Assembly: GCF_041929205.1 (NCBI RefSeq) | Contig: NZ_JBHFNT010000075.1 | Length of the DNA: 64,000 bases | Direction: 5' to 3' (one strand) | Origin: Floridanema evergladense | Lineage (GTDB): Bacteria; Cyanobacteriota; Cyanobacteriia; Cyanobacteriales; Aerosakkonemataceae | In this document: in pieces, positions 61,248 through 64,000 of the stretch | How the letters are laid out: each line of letters opens with the position of its first letter | How positions within the stretch are numbered: the first letter of the stretch is position 1 | The notes under the pieces: generated by a model | The model's database searches: none | Seen by the model: only the letters and a program-made list of their open reading frames with translations | Told to the model about the DNA's origin: nothing | Program-made: the position numbers and the translations under genes

Positions 61248-61766
61248 TTACTTAGGCGTAGCAATTTGAGAGTTTCCTGCATAAATTATATCCAAACGCT
61301 GACGAATTGCTGAAAAATTTATAGGTAATAAACGATTTAATTGTCGCTCCAAAAGTGCGATCGGCATAGTCAACTTCGGAACAATTTCCGCCGAATAAGA
61401 AAGTAAAGTTTGATTCTTTTTTTGCTCAACTTCTTCCAATCGCCATTGACCAGAATAAGATTGCAAATCTCCCTCAACCATTTGAGTGTCTATGGCATAA
61501 GGGAAATTTTCGACAACTTCCAAAACTGTTCGCAAAGAAAAGGGAAAATTAAGTATTTCACAAAAACCAACTAATTCTAACAGAAAATTGCTTTCTGAAT
61601 TGGAGATGCGATTACTTTTAACTAAATTTGGAATAAATTCACTAAGCGTGTCATAACTCGTGATTACTTGCCAAACTTGCTCCCTAGAATAAGGAATTAG
61701 CATTTCAACGGATAGATAACGTTTGTATCTTTGCCCTTTTTTTATTGAAAATTTGATATCTTCCAT
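61248..61766 (-). CDS. SRPBCC/START-like (polyketide cyclase family) protein
   Basis: A 172-residue single-domain SRPBCC protein. The N terminus has MLIPYSREQVWQVITSYDTL and FIPNLVKSNRIS; the C-terminal long helix is LLERQLNRLLPINFSAIRQR. This family binds hydrophobic ligands; similar cyanobacterial proteins are tied to quinone or pigment handling. It has no signal peptide. It is followed by the DMT transporter, so the two may be linked to one metabolite. Confidence 0.8.
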   Translation of the reverse strand: MEDIKFSIKKGQRYKRYLSVEMLIPYSREQVWQVITSYDTLSEFIPNLVKSNRISNSESNFLLELVGFCEILNFPFSLRTVLEVVENFPYAIDTQMVEGDLQSYSGQWRLEEVEQKKNQTLLSYSAEIVPKLTMPIALLERQLNRLLPINFSAIRQRLDIIYAGNSQIATPK

Positions 61767-61963
61767 TGCCCTACCCTAGAAGCTCTCAAATGATTAACTT
61801 TAATCTTAAGTAGCTAAACTGAATTTTTGCTGAGAGTAACGTGAAACTTACCTCTAAAAATCAAGGCAAATTTTCAGGGAAGCTTTAGCTGTTAATCACT
61901 CAAGTTGTAAGACTAGGAGTAATACTGATAGCAATTCACCTAAACAATTACTTTAATTGCCTT

Positions 61964-63385
61964 ATGCAACAAACATCTTATCCTACAGTTATATTAGGTG
62001 GTGGTTTTGTGGGATTATTCACTGCACTCCATTTAAGCCATCAAAACTACTCGCAACCTATAGTTTTAATTGAGCAACGCGATCGCTTTAGTTTCAAACC
62101 ATTGTTATACGAATTACTCAGTGGCGAACTGCACAGCGAACAAGTTTATCCCCGCTACAAAGAACTTTTAGCAGGTAGTAAAATTAGCTTTATCCAAGCT
62201 AACGTACAATCAATTAACTTGGTAGAACGTAGCGTTACTGTTGCATCTGGTGAATCGATAAATTATAGTAAATTAGTGTTAGCATTAGGCGGAAAAACTA
62301 ACTATTTCAACACGCCTGGAGCAGCAGATTATGCCATGTCATTTACTTCGGGTGAAGAAGCGATCGCACTTCGCAAACACCTCCGTTCTCGCCTACAATT
62401 AGCAATACAAACTCAAGACCCAAAATCCCGTCGCCTATTACTAACTGTAGCCATTATTGGCGCAGGGCCAGCCGGAATCGAACTTGCTTGCACATTAGCA
62501 GATTTACTACCAATTTGGTATGACGAATTAGGCGGTAATGCTGATGAAATTAAAGTAGTTTTAGTCAACCGTAGTCGGGAACTTTTAAAAGGAGATGTTA
62601 ACAGTCATTTGCGCTGTACAGTCCTGCGTGCCCTAAAAAATCGTGCCATTCCCGTCGATTTTTTGTTTGATGCAGCTGTAACAGCCATTAAACCCGAAGC
62701 GATCGAATATCGCCAACAGGAACAAACCCAAATTTTACCAGCTGGAACAATTGCCTGGACAGCCGGAACTGCTCCCAATCCGCTGTTGATGAGTTTATCA
62801 GTTTCCCCTGAAAAGCGCGACAAACGAGGACGCTTGATCGTTACGCCAACCTTACAACTGCCAGATTTTCCCGAAGTGTTTGCCGCAGGAGATTGTGCGA
62901 CAGAAACTGAAAATCCCCAACCTTCTACGGCACAGGTTGCTTATCAACAGGGACGTGCGATCGCCAACAACCTCAAACGCTTGTCAGAAGGGAAACCCAC
63001 CGTTCCCGCAACAGTCAACCTGCGTGGCACCTTAATGAAACTAGGGCTTAACGAAGGAGTCGCCAACCTGTTCAACAAAGTCCAAATCAAAGGTCAACCC
63101 GGTCATTTGATCCGCGAAGCAACTTACCTAGAACTCCTGCCAACACCCACCCACAACCTGAAAATCACAGCCGAATGGCTCACTGACGAACTATTCCAAC
63201 GTCATCGACCCTTTACTTACGCCCAACTCGGACAAACTCCTTGGCTTTCTGGCGTTGCCACCCTTGCAGCTGGGCTAATTTTAGCCACACCTCTGGCTTG
63301 GCGTGCTGCTCAACCAAAGCAATTTCAACAAACTCTCGGTTGGACAGGCGTGCCTACATTGCTCGATCGACTTGTAACCAAGTAA
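61964..63385 (+). CDS. Type II NAD(P)H dehydrogenase (NDH-2)
   Basis: A 473-residue flavoprotein. FAD motif VILGGGFVGLFTALHLS (about 9-25), LLYELLSGEL, the NAD(P)H motif AIIGAGPAGIELACTLADLL (about 165-184) and VFAAGDCA. A hydrophobic C-terminal segment (about 430-450, VATLAAGLILATPLAWRA) could anchor it to the membrane. NDH-2 passes electrons from NAD(P)H to plastoquinone without pumping protons. It precedes a DoxX gene by 69 bases. Confidence 0.88.
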   Translation: MQQTSYPTVILGGGFVGLFTALHLSHQNYSQPIVLIEQRDRFSFKPLLYELLSGELHSEQVYPRYKELLAGSKISFIQANVQSINLVERSVTVASGESINYSKLVLALGGKTNYFNTPGAADYAMSFTSGEEAIALRKHLRSRLQLAIQTQDPKSRRLLLTVAIIGAGPAGIELACTLADLLPIWYDELGGNADEIKVVLVNRSRELLKGDVNSHLRCTVLRALKNRAIPVDFLFDAAVTAIKPEAIEYRQQEQTQILPAGTIAWTAGTAPNPLLMSLSVSPEKRDKRGRLIVTPTLQLPDFPEVFAAGDCATETENPQPSTAQVAYQQGRAIANNLKRLSEGKPTVPATVNLRGTLMKLGLNEGVANLFNKVQIKGQPGHLIREATYLELLPTPTHNLKITAEWLTDELFQRHRPFTYAQLGQTPWLSGVATLAAGLILATPLAWRAAQPKQFQQTLGWTGVPTLLDRLVTK

Positions 63386-63454
63386 TAAAAGTTGCATCAA
63401 AAAATCCCAAATTCACACTTGTTACACGCTAATTAATTATTAGGAGATTCAGCC

Positions 63455-63964
63455 ATGAAATACTTATTCAACCTGCAACTAGCTGTTACCGTTAATCGCT
63501 TCATCTTGGGTTTTTTCTTCTTTCTTTCTGGCATTGCTAATTATTTGAATTTTAATGTGAAAGACGGTTTTTACCAAACAGTTTTAACGCAAAAGCTGCA
63601 AATGATCGGCCCAGGAATTCCTCCCGGTTGGGAAGGTGTCGGCCCATTACCTGGGTTGATTGCTATTCCCTACGCTTGGTTATTACCTTTAGCAGAAATT
63701 GTTGTAGGTGCCTTATTTGCTCTTAATTATTGGGTGCGCTGGACAGGAATTTTATTAATCTTAATGACATTCAGCATCATATTAGCATTCGGCATTATTC
63801 CTGCGGGCAGCTTGTTTCCCAACGGAGCAGAAAGCTTCAACAAAAACATCTTGTTCATGACCTTAATTTGGGTGTGCATTGCTTACGAAGCTTACGAAAG
63901 AAAAATGAGTCGTCGCCGCGCTCAATCAACTGAACTCTCATTAACTCCTTCTAACAATGATTGA
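63455..63964 (+). CDS. DoxX-family membrane protein
   Basis: A 169-residue four-helix DoxX protein. Features are FILGFFFFLSGIANYLNF at the N terminus, the LPLAEIVVGALFALN segment (helix three) and a C-terminal Arg/Ser-rich tail. AGGAG lies about eight bases before the ATG. DoxX proteins are membrane parts of quinone-linked redox systems. Adjacency to NDH-2 suggests both feed electrons into the membrane. The gene ends 37 bases before the window edge. Confidence 0.85.
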   Translation: MKYLFNLQLAVTVNRFILGFFFFLSGIANYLNFNVKDGFYQTVLTQKLQMIGPGIPPGWEGVGPLPGLIAIPYAWLLPLAEIVVGALFALNYWVRWTGILLILMTFSIILAFGIIPAGSLFPNGAESFNKNILFMTLIWVCIAYEAYERKMSRRRAQSTELSLTPSNND

Positions 63965-64000
63965 GCCAAATTAATTTGAATTGAACCGCAAAGAGCATCC

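Noticed and set aside
1..64000. tRNA and rRNA genes.
   Set aside because: I looked for T-loop GGTTCRA patterns with cloverleaf context and rRNA-like blocks and saw none; the GGTTCAACCTGG hits belong to the nested-palindrome repeat.

Overview
The window reads as cyanobacterial chromosome. The octamer GCGATCGC (HIP1) and its core recur throughout both genes and gaps, AT-rich codons are preferred, and several families are typical of cyanobacteria (DUF3611, DUF1622, a type I-D CRISPR-Cas locus with a WYL regulator, multi-PAS kinases, DUF433/DUF5615 pairs, abundant dispersed palindromes). A filamentous or colonial species is plausible from the repeat load, but that is inference and I cannot name a genus.

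Layout. (1) 1-17.9 kb is a surface-glycan island built around heptose: the end of gmhA, an SDR, gmhB, a heptose-7-phosphate kinase, four family-9 (heptosyl-type) glycosyltransferases, two GT2 enzymes plus a GT2 stub, an O-carbamoyltransferase, a radical SAM/SPASM enzyme, a methyltransferase and a PucR-type regulator. Many of these genes overlap by a few bases. The island is interrupted at 10.3-12.4 kb by a coupled pair of unrecognised genes, and at 14.2 kb by a small TA-flanked inverted-repeat element. (2) 18-22.4 kb carries a metallophosphoesterase, Dps, RecX and a DUF62 protein. (3) 22.4-32.4 kb holds a P1B-like ATPase without the CPx motif, followed by a signalling block: a REC-wHTH-Hpt-REC regulator, a DUF3611 membrane protein, UspA, a sensorless kinase, and a four-PAS kinase with its single-domain receiver. 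(4) 32.4-33.1 kb is a DUF433/DUF5615 toxin-antitoxin-like pair. (5) 33.2-38.4 kb is a redox/exported cluster: two-domain VOC protein, uncharacterised protein, DM13 protein, GMC oxidoreductase, aquaporin.

(6) 38.4-52.4 kb is a complete type I-D CRISPR-Cas system on the minus strand: small wHTH gene, cas10d, csc2, csc1, cas3', cas6, cas4, cas1, cas2, then 15 repeats with 14 spacers. The crRNA-sense repeat ends in ATTGAAAC, so the array is transcribed on the minus strand from a leader next to cas2. A WYL regulator lies beyond the operon, separated from it by a vapBC-like pair with a truncated toxin, an orphan DUF433 gene and a possible small RNA. (7) 52.5-64 kb is general: a degenerate histidine kinase, a GH63-like glucosidase, an SDR, a GAF/PAS kinase, a DMT transporter, an SRPBCC protein, a type II NADH dehydrogenase and a DoxX protein.

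Dispersed repeats are prominent: two copies of a 127-136 bp MITE, two full copies of a ~105 bp nested palindrome in opposite orientation, TIR-bounded ~100-125 bp elements beside the CRISPR array and between cas1 and cas2, and a GGGGTTAGG-type repeat that has entered a histidine kinase gene in frame. The least explained items are the 120 aa/554 aa gene pair, the possible small RNA beside the CRISPR locus, the kinase with the repeat-coded insert, and the ATPase without CPx.
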